A stretch of 64,000 nucleotides of DNA from Haloglomus irregulare (GCF_007421925.1 NZ_QMDX01000006.1:124001-188000); one strand, 5' to 3'; shown: positions 1 to 8,757, counted from the stretch's first letter. Translations and numbers: made by a program. Notes: generated by a model not told the origin, from the letters alone.

Positions 1-306
1 GACGTCGGCCTCGTCGTCCGGGATGACCGACGGGTCGTCCGAGGGGTCGACCTCCTCCTCCTCGCTCAGCTCGCCGGCAGCCTCGCCCTCGGCCCCGGCG
101 CCGACCGCGACGGCACCGCCGCCGCCGCCGATGGAGCGGTTCATCGGCTCCGCGAACTCCGTCTCGGGAACCATCTCGGCCCGCCGCTCGGTGACCTCCT
201 GTGCCATGTCGTCGGGGATGGGCTTCTCCGTCCCCTTGGAGTAGTGGACCGCGACCACGAGGAGGGTCAGCGTCACCCCCAGGGCGACGGCCAGTGGTTC
301 GACCAT
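1..306 (-). CDS. N-terminal part of a probable membrane-anchored 2Fe-2S ferredoxin (runs off the window)
   Basis: The minus-strand frame opens at the ATG ending at 306 and stays open to the window edge (102 codons). It begins with one hydrophobic helix (VEPLAVALGVTLTLLVVAV), then HYSKG, a charged stretch, the motif PEPMNRSIGGGGG-like (here FAEPMNRSIGGGGGAV) and an acidic Ser/Asp/Glu tail. From memory, this anchor plus EPMNRSIGGGG linker is the N-terminus of a haloarchaeal family whose C-terminal half is a plant-type 2Fe-2S ferredoxin. The cysteine-bearing domain would lie outside the window, so the function is inferred from the linker alone. If correct, it is an electron carrier tethered to the cytoplasmic side of the membrane. 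It could also be an unrelated small membrane protein. The gene is on the same strand as gnd, about 110 bases downstream of its stop. Confidence 0.6.
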   Translation of the reverse strand, partial: MVEPLAVALGVTLTLLVVAVHYSKGTEKPIPDDMAQEVTERRAEMVPETEFAEPMNRSIGGGGGAVAVGAGAEGEAAGELSEEEEVDPSDDPSVIPDDEADV

Positions 307-415
307 ACGCGCGGTTAGGAAAGGCGATTCAAAGCCGTTGTGATTGGCCGCGCCCTCGTCAGCGGTGGTCAGCGGGCACCACTCCGTCGGCTGGGGTCGA
401 CTCGGTCAGGCCCGG

Positions 416-1327
416 CTACTCCTCCCGGCGCGCGACCTCGTGCCGGCCGAAGCCGTAGCGCAGCCGGTTCGCGAGCCGCCGGGAGAACCGCCCCTCGCCG
501 TCGCCGGTCGCCCGGGAGTCGAACCGCTCCGCGAGCGCCGCGTACACCAGCGGCATCGGCACCTCCTGGGCGAGCGCCTCCTGGACCGTCCACGTCCCCG
601 TCGAGCCGCCGGCGACGTGGTCGGCCACGTCGCCCAGGTCGTCGCCCTCCTCACGGAACGCCTCCTCGCACAGCGCCAGCAGCCACGACCGGATGACCGC
701 GCCGTTGTTCCAGGTCCGGGCGACCGACTCCATGTCGAGGTCGTAGCGCCCCTCGTGCAGCAGCTCGAACCCCTCGCCGTACGCCTGCATCAGCGCGTAC
801 TCCACGCCGTTGTGGACCATCTTGACGTAGTGGCCGGAGCCGGACCGACCCATCCGGTCGTGACCGTCGGGCCCGGTCGCGACCGCGTCGAACACCGGCG
901 TCAGCTCCTCGTACGCCCACGCCGGGCCGCCGATCATCAGCGAGAAGCCCAGCTCCGCGCCGGCGGGGCCGCCGGAGGTCCCGCAGTCGAGGTAGGCCGC
1001 CTCCGTCGCCTCCGCGCGCCGGACGGAGTCCTCGAAGTGGGAGTTCCCCCCGTCGACGACGACGTCCTCGCCGCTCAGATGCGGTTCGAGGTCGTCCAGC
1101 GCGGCGTCGACGGCGTCGCCGGCAGGCACCATCAGCCAGACCCGCTTCTCGGCCCCCAGCCGGTCGGCGAGGTCGGTCACCGACTCGGCGGCCGTCGCGC
1201 CGGCGTCAACCACGTCGGCGACGGCCGCCTCGTCCAGGTCGAACGCGACCACGTCGTGGCCGGCGGCCAGACATCTGTCGACGACGATCCGCCCCATCCG
1301 GCCGAGTCCGATGACGCCGAGTTCCAT
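416..1327 (-). CDS. gnd: 6-phosphogluconate dehydrogenase, decarboxylating (NAD+-type, short form)
   Basis: This 303-residue cytoplasmic enzyme oxidises and decarboxylates 6-phosphogluconate to ribulose 5-phosphate. The N-terminal Rossmann motif GVIGLGRMG (residues 4-12) binds NAD(P). The family signature VVDGGNSHFEDS is near residue 90. The substrate/catalytic segment GSGHYVKMVHNGVEYALMQ (near 165-185) carries the catalytic Lys and His. The length fits the short bacterial/archaeal Gnd type (about 300) and not the 470-residue classical enzyme. The start ATG ends at 1327, and the protein begins MELGVIGLGRMG with no spare residues. With the azf gene at 54622 it would supply both dehydrogenases of the haloarchaeal oxidative pentose phosphate route. 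Identification is firm; NAD+ versus NADP+ preference is not visible here. Confidence 0.95.
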   Translation of the reverse strand: MELGVIGLGRMGRIVVDRCLAAGHDVVAFDLDEAAVADVVDAGATAAESVTDLADRLGAEKRVWLMVPAGDAVDAALDDLEPHLSGEDVVVDGGNSHFEDSVRRAEATEAAYLDCGTSGGPAGAELGFSLMIGGPAWAYEELTPVFDAVATGPDGHDRMGRSGSGHYVKMVHNGVEYALMQAYGEGFELLHEGRYDLDMESVARTWNNGAVIRSWLLALCEEAFREEGDDLGDVADHVAGGSTGTWTVQEALAQEVPMPLVYAALAERFDSRATGDGEGRFSRRLANRLRYGFGRHEVARREE

Positions 1328-1374
1328 GCGCGTCGTCCTCGGCCGCCGATACTGAGGGTTGTGGTCCGTCGCGC

Positions 1375-1671
1375 TCAGTCCAGCCGCTCGGCCGTCAGTT
1401 CGCCCCTCAGCTCACCCAGCCGGACCGCACGCTCGCGGGCCGCCGCCGGGTCGCCCGCGACGACCACGACCTCGCGCTCGGCGCCCGTGACGCGGTACGG
1501 CGCCGTTCCGTCGGCCTCGAACGCCGTCGCGTACGTCCGGACCGTCCCGCGGACGCGCCGCTCCAGCGTCGACAGGTCGCAGTCGCCGCTCTCGTAGTCC
1601 CGCAGCGCGTCCTCGACGTTCCGCAGGGCCGAGATGCGGTCCACGGCCACATCGACTCGCCTCTCGCTCAT
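1375..1671 (-). CDS. Small haloarchaeal protein of unknown function
   Basis: This is a 98-residue acidic protein with no cysteines, no membrane segment and no signal peptide. It looks helical at the start (RISALRNVEDALRDYESGDCDLSTLERRVRGTVR) and then has a beta-like segment, YRVTGAEREVVVVAG. It lies between mcm and gnd on the same strand: 15 bases downstream of the mcm stop and about 47 bases before the gnd start. It may therefore be co-transcribed after mcm. I recognise it only as a conserved haloarchaeal uncharacterised family and assign no function. The start (MSERRVDVAVDRISALRNV) gives a compact soluble protein. Confidence 0.8.
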   Translation of the reverse strand: MSERRVDVAVDRISALRNVEDALRDYESGDCDLSTLERRVRGTVRTYATAFEADGTAPYRVTGAEREVVVVAGDPAAARERAVRLGELRGELTAERLD

Positions 1672-1686
1672 AATCCCCCCGCTCGC

Positions 1687-4600
1687 CTACGTCGTCCGGA
1701 GGTGGCCCTGCGAGGGTTCGTACACCTCGCCGCGCTGTTTGAACTTCTCGATCTCGTGCTCGGCCCTGTCCCGGTCGGTGTCGTTCTCGACAGCCATCTC
1801 CAGCACCTCATCGTACGGGGCGCCCTCCTCGTACTCCTCCTCCAGCTCCTGGATGATGGCCTTCAGCCCCTTCATGCGGTCGCGCTGGCTCTTCGAGTGC
1901 CCCGCTTCGATCATGTCCGCGTCGAACTCGTTGGTCTCGGGGTCCATCCCGACGTCCTCCAGGGAGGTCCGGACGATGTCGATGACGCGGTCGGCGTCCT
2001 CCCGCTCGACCGTGTCCGAGAGCCGGACGCGGGCGCTCGCCTCCGCCAGCCGCACCAGCGCCTCCAGCTTCCGGGCCGTCACCGGGACGGGCGCGTCCTC
2101 GCCCTCGCCGCGCGAGCGCAGGTCGACGTAGAACTCCTCGATGGCGCTCCGGGCCTCGTCGGTCATCGTCGGGTAGCACGAGCGCTTGGCGTGGGCCACG
2201 TACTTCCGGAGCAGGTCCGCGTCGAGGACCGGCTCCACGTCCTCCGTGGCCGTCGCCACCTCCTGCTCGGAGACGTTCGCCGTCGGCACGTTCTCCCGGT
2301 GGGTGTGGAGCTCGCCAGCGTAGTTCGTCTCGATGATGTGCTGGGCGAGCCGCCGGTCCTCCTCCTCGTCGGGCTTGTCCGTGATGGTGAAGATGAGGTC
2401 GAACCGCGAGATGAGCGCCGGCTCCAGATCGATCTGCTCGGAGATGGACTCGTACTCGTCGAACCGACCGTATTTTGGATTTGCTGCCCCCAACAACGAG
2501 CATCTGGACTTCAAAGTAGCGTTGATTCCTGCCTTGGAGACGGAGATGGAGTTGTGGAGCACTACACCCTTGCTGACGAACGTATTCGTCGGCTCGACGG
2601 TCACGTCGTACACCCAGTCGGTCGCGTGTTCGCCCTCGTTGGGGACCGTCTCCACGCCTGTTACCCTGAAGTAGCGCAGTTCACAGGCCGATTCGAGCTC
2701 GTCGGCTCGGTCGGCCGCCTCAGTTAGAGCTGCTTCGACCGCCTCTCTGGCGCGATTCGTCATCTTGGAGCGGCGCTCCGGGTCGTAACCATCGCGCTCG
2801 GCGTACGCGATGTTAGATTTCGAGACGCCGTCTATCCGTTCGGCCAGCTGACGAGCGGACCAGCCCACGATCTCGCGTACCTCGCGGAGCCCGTCGGCCC
2901 CCGGAAGCGCCCTCCGGACGGAGGCGATTCGGTCGTGGACTTCCTCCAGTTCGTTCCGCACCGTCTCGACCTGCACGCCGAAGCCTTCGTCAACGTTCGC
3001 TCGGAACTCCCCCGTGAGCGGAATCCCGACCGACCGCTTGAGCGCCCGCAGTTCCGTAGCCGCTGCCGTCGGGAGCACGTCGTGGTGACGGGGGGTTGCT
3101 TCACTCCGCTCCGCGAACGCGACCGCGTCGTCGTGCCGGCCGTCGACGGGCTCTACGACCTGCTCGACGAACCGAGACGTCGAGTCACCCATCACGTACA
3201 CCTTCCACGAGTCCTCCGCGGTGTCGTGGTGGATGCGCGACGCGACACCGATTTTCGCCAGCGCGTCGGCGTAGTCCTCCGCCAGCCCCTCGGAGGCAGT
3301 CGAGAACGACATCGCCTCGCTTTCGACGCCGCCGTCGCCGGCGAACGCGCCGACGAGGAACCGACGGATATGCTCCTCCGCGGCACCGAGGATGCGCGCC
3401 GGGATGCGCTTCTCCCGGGCCGTCGTCATGAACTCCGGGAACGTGGATTCGAACCACCGGTAGAGCCGCGTCGATATCCATCGCAGCGTCACCGTCCCGG
3501 CGGCGTTGGTCGTCCGGTTCGGCTCGATCCCGAAGGCCTGCTCCGCGAGCCGCTCGGCCCGCGACAGCAGCCGCTTGTCCTGGTTCGAGAACCCAACCTC
3601 GTGCGAGGAGCCAGCGTACGAGTGGCCCTCGGCAACGAGCAGCCCGAGTAGCTCGGCGAGGTCGGCCGTCAACTCGTCCGGGAGCTGGAGCTCCTTCTCG
3701 CGGGCGTCAATCGACGGTTCGTCGGGCAGCTCAACCGGCTCCGCGGAGTTTGGAAGCTTCCGTGGTGCCGGGACGAAGGCTCCGGGATCAAGTTCGGCCG
3801 CCGGCGTCGTCGTTCCGTCCATCCCGACGAACATCGGATGCTCCGGCGTCACCGTCACCTCGCGACCGTTCGAGAACTTGACTCGGACGAACTCGTCAGG
3901 GGCTTCGTGTCGACTCACCCGGTCGACGGGGAGCTTCGTCGTCTCGTCCGATTCCAGGTCGACGCTGTGAACCCGGAGGTCGTCGGTCGGCAGCATCTCG
4001 CAGTCGACCCCGTCGACGACCGCGTCCGGGTTCGCGGCCATCGCGTCGTCGACCAGTTCACCGATTTCTACCTGTTGTCCGTCGGCGAGCAGGATTTCCG
4101 TCTCGGGGTGATACGACTGCTGCTCGAGCGCCTCGTGCATGGCCGAACGGTCGCCGGCGTCCATCTTGTCCAGCTCGTCGATGGCCGCGACGCCCTTGTC
4201 CGCGAGCACGAGCGCGCCGGCCTCCAGCGACCACTGGTCACCCTCACCGAAGTCATCTCTCACCGCCGTTGCAGTCAAACCTGCGGCAGAGCTCCCTTTT
4301 CCGGAGGTGTAGACGCTTCTTGGCGCGATATCCTTTACATATTGTAAAAGCTGGCTCTTGCCCGTACCCGGGTCCCCGATGAGCAGCATATGCAGGTCCC
4401 CCCGGATGCGGGAGTTGTCGGGGAGGTGCTTCGTGACGCCGGAGAACAGCTGGAAGATGATGGCCTGCTTGTGGGTCTCGTAGCCCCAGATGGAGGGGGC
4501 CATCGACTGGACCATCTTCTCGTAGATGTCGGGGTCGTTGGAGAGTTCGATGATCTCCTGCTTGTCCGCCTCGGTGATGTTCATCTCCTCGAACTCCTCG

Positions 4601-5352
4601 TCCTCGACCTCGACCGAGACGCCCTGTATGTACTTCTCGAACATGAGGGACGTCTCCTGCTGGTTGCCCTGCTGCTCCAGCCGGAGGATACCCGTCACCC
4701 GGACGTGGTCGCCGGCGGTCACCTCGCCGGTGACGTCGTCCTCGATGTTGACGTCGATCGCCTCCGGCGTCTGGCCGCCGCGCAGCCCCTCCGGGGACTC
4801 CTGCACCCGGAGGGTCTGGGCGTCGACGAACTCGGACTGCTCGAAGTTGATGTCGAACGGGCCCTGCCGCTCGCAGCCCTCGCACTCGTGGGGCTCGGTG
4901 AAGCCGCTCGTCTGCGGGATGTACGAGAGGGTGCCACAGCGCTGGCACTCGAAGGCGGCCTCCTGCAGCTTCGGGCGGACGCTGGTCGTCTTGTTGACCG
5001 TCCCCTGGACCGAGATGAGGGTGCCGTGGTGGCGCTCGCGGATGTCGCGGATGCCCGTCGTCTCCCCGAGGTTGGTCATCCGGACGTGGGCGTTGCCCAG
5101 TTTCACGTCCGCCGGCAGGTCGTAGAGCCGGAGCGCCTCCTCCGCGTAGTCCTGCATCTGGCCGGGCTTGGCGACGTAGTCCTCGGCCATGTCCCGGTCG
5201 AACCGGTAGAGGTCCTCCCAGTCCAGGTAGAGGGACTTCCGGTCGTTGGGGTAGGCCTGCGCGAGCGTGCCGATGTCGTCGGCACAGTACGTCCGGTAGA
5301 ACTCCAGGAACCGGTCGATGATCTCCGTGTTATCCGGGCGCTCCATCGCCAT
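1687..5352 (-). CDS. mcm: Replicative DNA helicase MCM, with one intein
   Basis: The 1221-residue precursor contains a 699-residue MCM extein and a 522-residue intein (residues 413-934). MCM forms the hexameric 3'-5' replicative helicase. The N-terminal domain has a zinc site (C136, C139, C157, C160). The AAA+ core has Walker A GDPGTGKS (326-333), Walker B and following residues AAIDELDKM (389-397), and after the intein the sensor/arginine-finger region LISRFD. The C-terminus (EEYEEGAPYDEVLEMA to the end) fits the winged-helix tail. The intein sits between EALEQQ and SISVSKAGIN, the conserved strand after Walker B. Codons just after Walker A (CTT TTA CAA TAT GTA) and just after the intein are A/T-rich, unlike the rest of the gene. 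The ATG ending at 5352 was chosen; a second ATG lies two codons inside. Confidence 0.97.
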   Translation of the reverse strand: MAMERPDNTEIIDRFLEFYRTYCADDIGTLAQAYPNDRKSLYLDWEDLYRFDRDMAEDYVAKPGQMQDYAEEALRLYDLPADVKLGNAHVRMTNLGETTGIRDIRERHHGTLISVQGTVNKTTSVRPKLQEAAFECQRCGTLSYIPQTSGFTEPHECEGCERQGPFDINFEQSEFVDAQTLRVQESPEGLRGGQTPEAIDVNIEDDVTGEVTAGDHVRVTGILRLEQQGNQQETSLMFEKYIQGVSVEVEDEEFEEMNITEADKQEIIELSNDPDIYEKMVQSMAPSIWGYETHKQAIIFQLFSGVTKHLPDNSRIRGDLHMLLIGDPGTGKSQLLQYVKDIAPRSVYTSGKGSSAAGLTATAVRDDFGEGDQWSLEAGALVLADKGVAAIDELDKMDAGDRSAMHEALEQQSYHPETEILLADGQQVEIGELVDDAMAANPDAVVDGVDCEMLPTDDLRVHSVDLESDETTKLPVDRVSRHEAPDEFVRVKFSNGREVTVTPEHPMFVGMDGTTTPAAELDPGAFVPAPRKLPNSAEPVELPDEPSIDAREKELQLPDELTADLAELLGLLVAEGHSYAGSSHEVGFSNQDKRLLSRAERLAEQAFGIEPNRTTNAAGTVTLRWISTRLYRWFESTFPEFMTTAREKRIPARILGAAEEHIRRFLVGAFAGDGGVESEAMSFSTASEGLAEDYADALAKIGVASRIHHDTAEDSWKVYVMGDSTSRFVEQVVEPVDGRHDDAVAFAERSEATPRHHDVLPTAAATELRALKRSVGIPLTGEFRANVDEGFGVQVETVRNELEEVHDRIASVRRALPGADGLREVREIVGWSARQLAERIDGVSKSNIAYAERDGYDPERRSKMTNRAREAVEAALTEAADRADELESACELRYFRVTGVETVPNEGEHATDWVYDVTVEPTNTFVSKGVVLHNSISVSKAGINATLKSRCSLLGAANPKYGRFDEYESISEQIDLEPALISRFDLIFTITDKPDEEEDRRLAQHIIETNYAGELHTHRENVPTANVSEQEVATATEDVEPVLDADLLRKYVAHAKRSCYPTMTDEARSAIEEFYVDLRSRGEGEDAPVPVTARKLEALVRLAEASARVRLSDTVEREDADRVIDIVRTSLEDVGMDPETNEFDADMIEAGHSKSQRDRMKGLKAIIQELEEEYEEGAPYDEVLEMAVENDTDRDRAEHEIEKFKQRGEVYEPSQGHLRTT
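2551..4116 (-). mobile_element. MCM intein with LAGLIDADG homing endonuclease, Ser at position 1
   Basis: This 522-residue intein lies inside mcm. It starts S-YHPETEILLADG (splicing block A, Ser1 in place of the usual Cys1). Block B is VTVTPEHPMFVG with the TxxH motif. Two LAGLIDADG motifs are visible, LAELLGLLVAEG and RRFLVGAFAGDGGV, both keeping their acidic residue and glycine, so the nuclease may be active. A later segment (SARQLAERIDGVSKSNIAYAE) resembles a helix-turn-helix. The C-terminus ends VYDVTVEPTNTFVSKG...VVLHN, followed by Ser+1 of the extein. The boundaries are given by the conserved extein string EALEQQ / SISVSKAGIN closing up exactly. It would splice itself out after translation. 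Confidence 0.93.
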
Positions 5353-5520
5353 CGGTTACGACTGGTTGTGCGTCACCGGGTATGAACTTTCGCTCCGCGC
5401 GGCGGAAGTGATCGGCGGGCGGGCGTCGTCGGGTGGTTTATGCTGCGCCGTTCCCCCGGGAGCTGGGCCGTCAGCGACGGCACAGCCGCCACCGGAGCCC
5501 GGGGGCGTTCGACGCGGCGG

Positions 5521-6252
5521 TCAGTCCTGCAGGCCGGCGTCGGCCAGCGACGCATCGAGGTCGTCGCGGACCCGCTCGCCCATCTCGCGGCTCCCGGCGG
5601 TGGTGACGACGCGGTTCTCCTGGACGGAGGAGCCGTCCCGGACGAGCAGCCGGACGTTGCCGTTCTCGTCGGCCCGGGTGGCCTTGGCGCGCAGTCCCGA
5701 GCGCGACCCCGAGCCGCCCGCCGAGATGGGGCCTGGGATGACCTTCTTGACGTGCGGGTGGGCCGCCACCGTCCGGACGGCGGTCATCCCGTCGCGGCCC
5801 CCGACGAGGGTGCTGTGGCTCCCGCCGAGCTTCTCGTCCGGCGGGGTCTCGACCACTTCGAGGGCGGTCTCGCCCGCCCGCTCGCGGACGGCGTCGGCGA
5901 CCGACTGGCCGTCCCGGGGCTCGACGCGGCGGAGCGGGTAGTGCAGCTGTCGGCGGAGCGCCTCGAGCACGGCGTACTCGCCGGCGGCGTACAGCTCCTC
6001 CGGGCGCTTGCGGTGGACCTCGTCGGCGACGAGGCCGGCGAAGTTCCGCAGCTCGACCGGCTGGCGCTCCCCGTCCTGCTCGGGGCGCGTGGTGACCGTC
6101 CGCTCGGCGACGATCGACTCCTCGAGCAGCGCCGTCACGGTCGCGCGGTCGCGGGCGCAGTCCAGCACGACCGTGTCGGCGTTCGGCGTGCGGCAGGTGA
6201 GACAGAAGTCGCCAGGGCGCTCCAGCGGCGTGGCACACTGGCGACATTCCAT
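5521..6252 (-). CDS. DUF2103 protein (predicted metal-binding, zinc-ribbon N-terminus)
   Basis: A 243-residue protein. The N-terminus has a zinc-ribbon-like knuckle, CRQCATPLERPGDFCLTC (residues 3-20). The middle is charged and helical. The C-terminal half contains GGRDGMTAVRTVAAHPHVKKVIPGPI, a Gly/Ser-Arg turn, and LRAKATRADENGNVRLLVRDG with strand-like spacing. This arrangement matches, from memory, the archaeal DUF2103 family annotated as predicted metal-binding; no biochemical role is known to me. The start at MECRQC is supported because the knuckle begins immediately. It is on the same strand as mcm with about 170 bases between them, so its own promoter is likely. Three 25-base repeats lie just upstream of its start. 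Confidence 0.8.
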   Translation of the reverse strand: MECRQCATPLERPGDFCLTCRTPNADTVVLDCARDRATVTALLEESIVAERTVTTRPEQDGERQPVELRNFAGLVADEVHRKRPEELYAAGEYAVLEALRRQLHYPLRRVEPRDGQSVADAVRERAGETALEVVETPPDEKLGGSHSTLVGGRDGMTAVRTVAAHPHVKKVIPGPISAGGSGSRSGLRAKATRADENGNVRLLVRDGSSVQENRVVTTAGSREMGERVRDDLDASLADAGLQD

Positions 6253-6280
6253 GAGTGTCCGTTACCCGTCCGCGCGCATA

Positions 6281-6355
6281 AGCCGGCCGGTTCCGGTGTC
6301 GGTGTGGCCGGCCGGTTCCGGCGTCGGTGTGGCCGGCCGGTTCCGGCGTCGACTC
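6281..6355. repeat. Three tandem copies of a 25-base repeat
   Basis: Units at 6281-6305, 6306-6330 and 6331-6355 share ggccggccggttccggcgtc followed by ggtgt in the first two. Differences are one or two bases at the edges. The array lies between the start of the DUF2103 gene (6252) and the end of truD (6378). There is no coding potential in it. Each unit holds the palindromic core ggccggcc. It may be slippage-prone spacer DNA or a repeated binding site in the DUF2103 promoter region. Confidence 0.85.
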
Positions 6356-6377
6356 GGCGGCCGTGGGGGACCCCGTC

Positions 6378-7799
6378 CTACGACAGCGCCAGTGGGTCGC
6401 GCTTCAGATACTCCCGGAGCACGACCGTCGCGTACGACCCTTTCGGGAGCGCGAACCGGAACCGCAGCGAGTCCGGAGTCCCGTCGACGCGATCGGCGTC
6501 GAGGTCGGTCCGCAGGAGGATCGCCCGCCGGGTCCCGGTCGACCTGAAGTCGCCCGGGAGGTCGAAGTCACCCGGGTCCAGCTCCAGCTCGTCGAGCACC
6601 GACCGCTCGATGTCGCCCTGTTCGCCGTCGGCCAGCTCGGTCCCCGTGCCGACCAGCGGCGCGGTGACGAACGCGCGGCCGCGCTCGCAGTGCCGGTTGA
6701 CGGTGTCGACGCGGTCGGCGTCGACGCGCTGGAGCCGGTCCGTGTCGGGCAGGGCGAGCCCGCCGCTCGCGGGGCCACCGCCCCGCTCGCCCGAGCCGGC
6801 TGTCGCCGACCGGTCCGCGAAGCAGACCACGTCGCCGGCCGTCGCCCGGGCGAACGGGAGGCCCCGTTCGAGCCGCTCGGAGAGCATCAGGTTGAACGCG
6901 TACGACTGGGCGGCGTTGACCAGCAGCGTCCGCAGGTTGGAGGGGAGCGACTCCAGCGCGGCCCGCCAGTCCGCCGGGCCGGGCTCGCCCACGCCGACCC
7001 GGTCGGCCAGCGTGTGGCACATCGCGCGCTCGTAGCGCAGACCCCCTGGCAGTCGCTCGGCCGCGGCCGCCCAGTCGTCCGTCTCGGCGACGAACTCGCG
7101 GGCCGCGCGCGTCTCGGCGGGCTCCTCGGCCGAGGTCTGCGTCAGGTACGTCAGCACCGCGTCGGCCCACTCCTCGCGGACCACGGCGAGGCCGGTCCGG
7201 TGCGTGACGGGCCGGAAGGAGCCGAAGCGCTGGTGGCCGAAGTAGTTCGGTACGCCGGCGGGGTCGCCCGCCCCGACCGCGCCACGGTCCGTCCCGGGGG
7301 CTCCTGCGAACGCCCGCAGGGCCCTGGTGATGGCATCGTGGTTTCCCGGTGTCTCGGCGTGCCGCACGCGAATCTCGAACGCGTTGCCCGCGAGGTCGCC
7401 GAACAGCACCGGCCGGCCCGCCCGGCCCAGCACCTCGATGTCGGCACCCCCGAGGTCGGGGAGTTCGACGCCCTCGTACCTCGCGGAGAACAGCTGTGTC
7501 GTCACCGCGTGCTTGTCCTTCGTCCCGGCCCAGTTGACCCGCTCGCGGCTCATCCCCAGCTTCGTCGCCACCGCATCGGCGAAATCGTTGGTGTCCCACT
7601 CCCGGAGCGTCGCCCGGAACACCAGATGCGGGTACGCCCCCGTGTCGGCGCCGGGCGGGTGCAGCTCCACGTCGAACCGCTCGCGTTCGCGGACGACGAA
7701 GTCCTCCGGCTCGATCCGGAGTTCGCCGCCGGTCCCGTCGGCCTCGCTGACGTACCACAGCATCCCCATCTCCCGTTCGCGAGGGTGGGCCTCACGCAT
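6378..7799 (-). CDS. truD: tRNA pseudouridine synthase TruD
   Basis: This 473-residue enzyme makes pseudouridine at position 13 of tRNA (TruD/Pus7 family). The family motif [16 protein letters not shown] (near residues 90-105) contains the catalytic Asp. Other family landmarks are [30 protein letters not shown] (about 180-200), [18 protein letters not shown] and the C-terminal [26 protein letters not shown]. Length is normal for archaeal TruD. The upstream ATG ([14 protein letters not shown]) is used here. The internal ATG ten codons later ([12 protein letters not shown]) is equally possible and gives a more typical N-terminus. No partner gene is adjacent; a lipoprotein gene is divergent from it across a roughly 480-base gap. 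Confidence 0.95.
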   Translation of the reverse strand: MREAHPREREMGMLWYVSEADGTGGELRIEPEDFVVRERERFDVELHPPGADTGAYPHLVFRATLREWDTNDFADAVATKLGMSRERVNWAGTKDKHAVTTQLFSARYEGVELPDLGGADIEVLGRAGRPVLFGDLAGNAFEIRVRHAETPGNHDAITRALRAFAGAPGTDRGAVGAGDPAGVPNYFGHQRFGSFRPVTHRTGLAVVREEWADAVLTYLTQTSAEEPAETRAAREFVAETDDWAAAAERLPGGLRYERAMCHTLADRVGVGEPGPADWRAALESLPSNLRTLLVNAAQSYAFNLMLSERLERGLPFARATAGDVVCFADRSATAGSGERGGGPASGGLALPDTDRLQRVDADRVDTVNRHCERGRAFVTAPLVGTGTELADGEQGDIERSVLDELELDPGDFDLPGDFRSTGTRRAILLRTDLDADRVDGTPDSLRFRFALPKGSYATVVLREYLKRDPLALS

Positions 7800-8283
7800 C
7801 GACCCGAGCCCCCCGGCGGCGTCGCTGGTGCATGATGGCGGTTCGGGGGCGGGCGCACTCGGGCTTTCGGGTTGCCGGAGGGAGCTCCGTTACGGACGTA
7901 TACACCTCGTTCACTCCCTTTCCGCCGTATTGTGACGATAGCTGCAGCTTTCGTCTACTCTCGGACATCCTATCAGGAAACGGCCGGGGCACATACCGGA
8001 CGCGGCGCGCGAACCGGTCCCGGCGGGCGGGGGCAACCCGGCAAGCATGACCGGTGACCGAGCCGTTCCCGTGACCTCGAACCGGGCGGCACCAACGGGA
8101 GCGTCGGTGGACTCCCGTCGGCTCCGTCCTGTCGTTCGTGGTCGGTCCGCTCCCCGTACCGCTGCCGGTCGTCGTCCGGGCGTATCCCTCCGCACGGTCG
8201 GTCGGTTCCCCGGTGTCGCGGTTACTCAAACAGTCGTTTGGCATTCCGCCGCTTCTTCGGTTGTACGGGACGGCAGCTCAGTC
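7800..8283. other. Intergenic region between truD and a divergent lipoprotein gene
   Basis: No convincing gene. Short frames here have skewed Arg/Ser/Pro composition and no recognisable domain. An A/T-richer patch at about 7885-7975 (gtatac, tattgtgacgatagctg, tatcaggaaac) is the best candidate for the truD promoter area. The stretch ggttactcaaacag near 8220 could be the promoter of the lipoprotein gene at 8284. Nothing else stands out. Confidence 0.5.
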
Positions 8284-8739
8284 ATGAGCGGAGGTACTCG
8301 ACGGGAGCCGACGACGAGACGGCGTACGCTGCTGGGCGGCCTCGCGCTGGTCGGCCTCGGCACGCTGGCTGGCTGTACCGGTCCGCCCGGAGGCGACGGC
8401 CCGGACGGGACGGAGGACATGCCGGCACGGCTCCGGCTGAAGCAGGTCCAGCCACCGGACTGCGAGAACGCGGACCCCATCCGGTTCGCCGACCTCTCGA
8501 CCGCGGAGCAGGACCTCGTCGAGACGGCGCTGGAGCGCGAGGAGTACGCCGTTCCGACCGAGGAGACGTCGCCGGCGTTCGACTCGCTCCGCGAGAGCGT
8601 CGAGGCCCGGAGCGACACCTGCGGCGAACTGGTGGTCTACCTCCGGCGTGGCGAGGCGTACTACCGGGTCGCGCTGGTGAACGGTGACAACGTCATCGCG
8701 AGCACCCGCCCGACGCCCGACCGGTCGACGGGGTCGTGA
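8284..8739 (+). CDS. Small TAT-exported lipoprotein of unknown function
   Basis: A 151-residue protein starting MSGGTRREPTTRRRTLLGG. The twin arginines (TTRRRTLLGGLAL) are followed by a hydrophobic core and the lipobox LAGC at about residue 33. It is therefore predicted to be exported by the TAT route and lipid-anchored outside the cell, as is common in haloarchaea. The mature part is acidic with two more cysteines (DCENADP and SDTCGEL) that may pair. It contains a helical segment (FADLSTAEQDLVETALEREEY) and the strand-like YLRRGEAYYRVALVNGDNV. An in-frame upstream extension to 8047 exists but has shadow-like composition and would hide the signal peptide, so I reject it. No specific function recognised. 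Confidence 0.88.
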   Translation: MSGGTRREPTTRRRTLLGGLALVGLGTLAGCTGPPGGDGPDGTEDMPARLRLKQVQPPDCENADPIRFADLSTAEQDLVETALEREEYAVPTEETSPAFDSLRESVEARSDTCGELVVYLRRGEAYYRVALVNGDNVIASTRPTPDRSTGS

Positions 8740-8757
8740 GTGTCGAGGCGGTCGGCG

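Noticed and set aside
4390-5385. 331-codon plus-strand frame opposite mcm
   Set aside because: It is the antisense shadow of the MCM N-terminal domain.
6281-6355. CRISPR array
   Set aside because: The repeats are directly adjacent without spacers and no cas genes are in the window.
8047-8283. N-terminal extension of the lipoprotein frame
   Set aside because: It would bury the twin-arginine signal and lipobox; its composition is unlike haloarchaeal protein.
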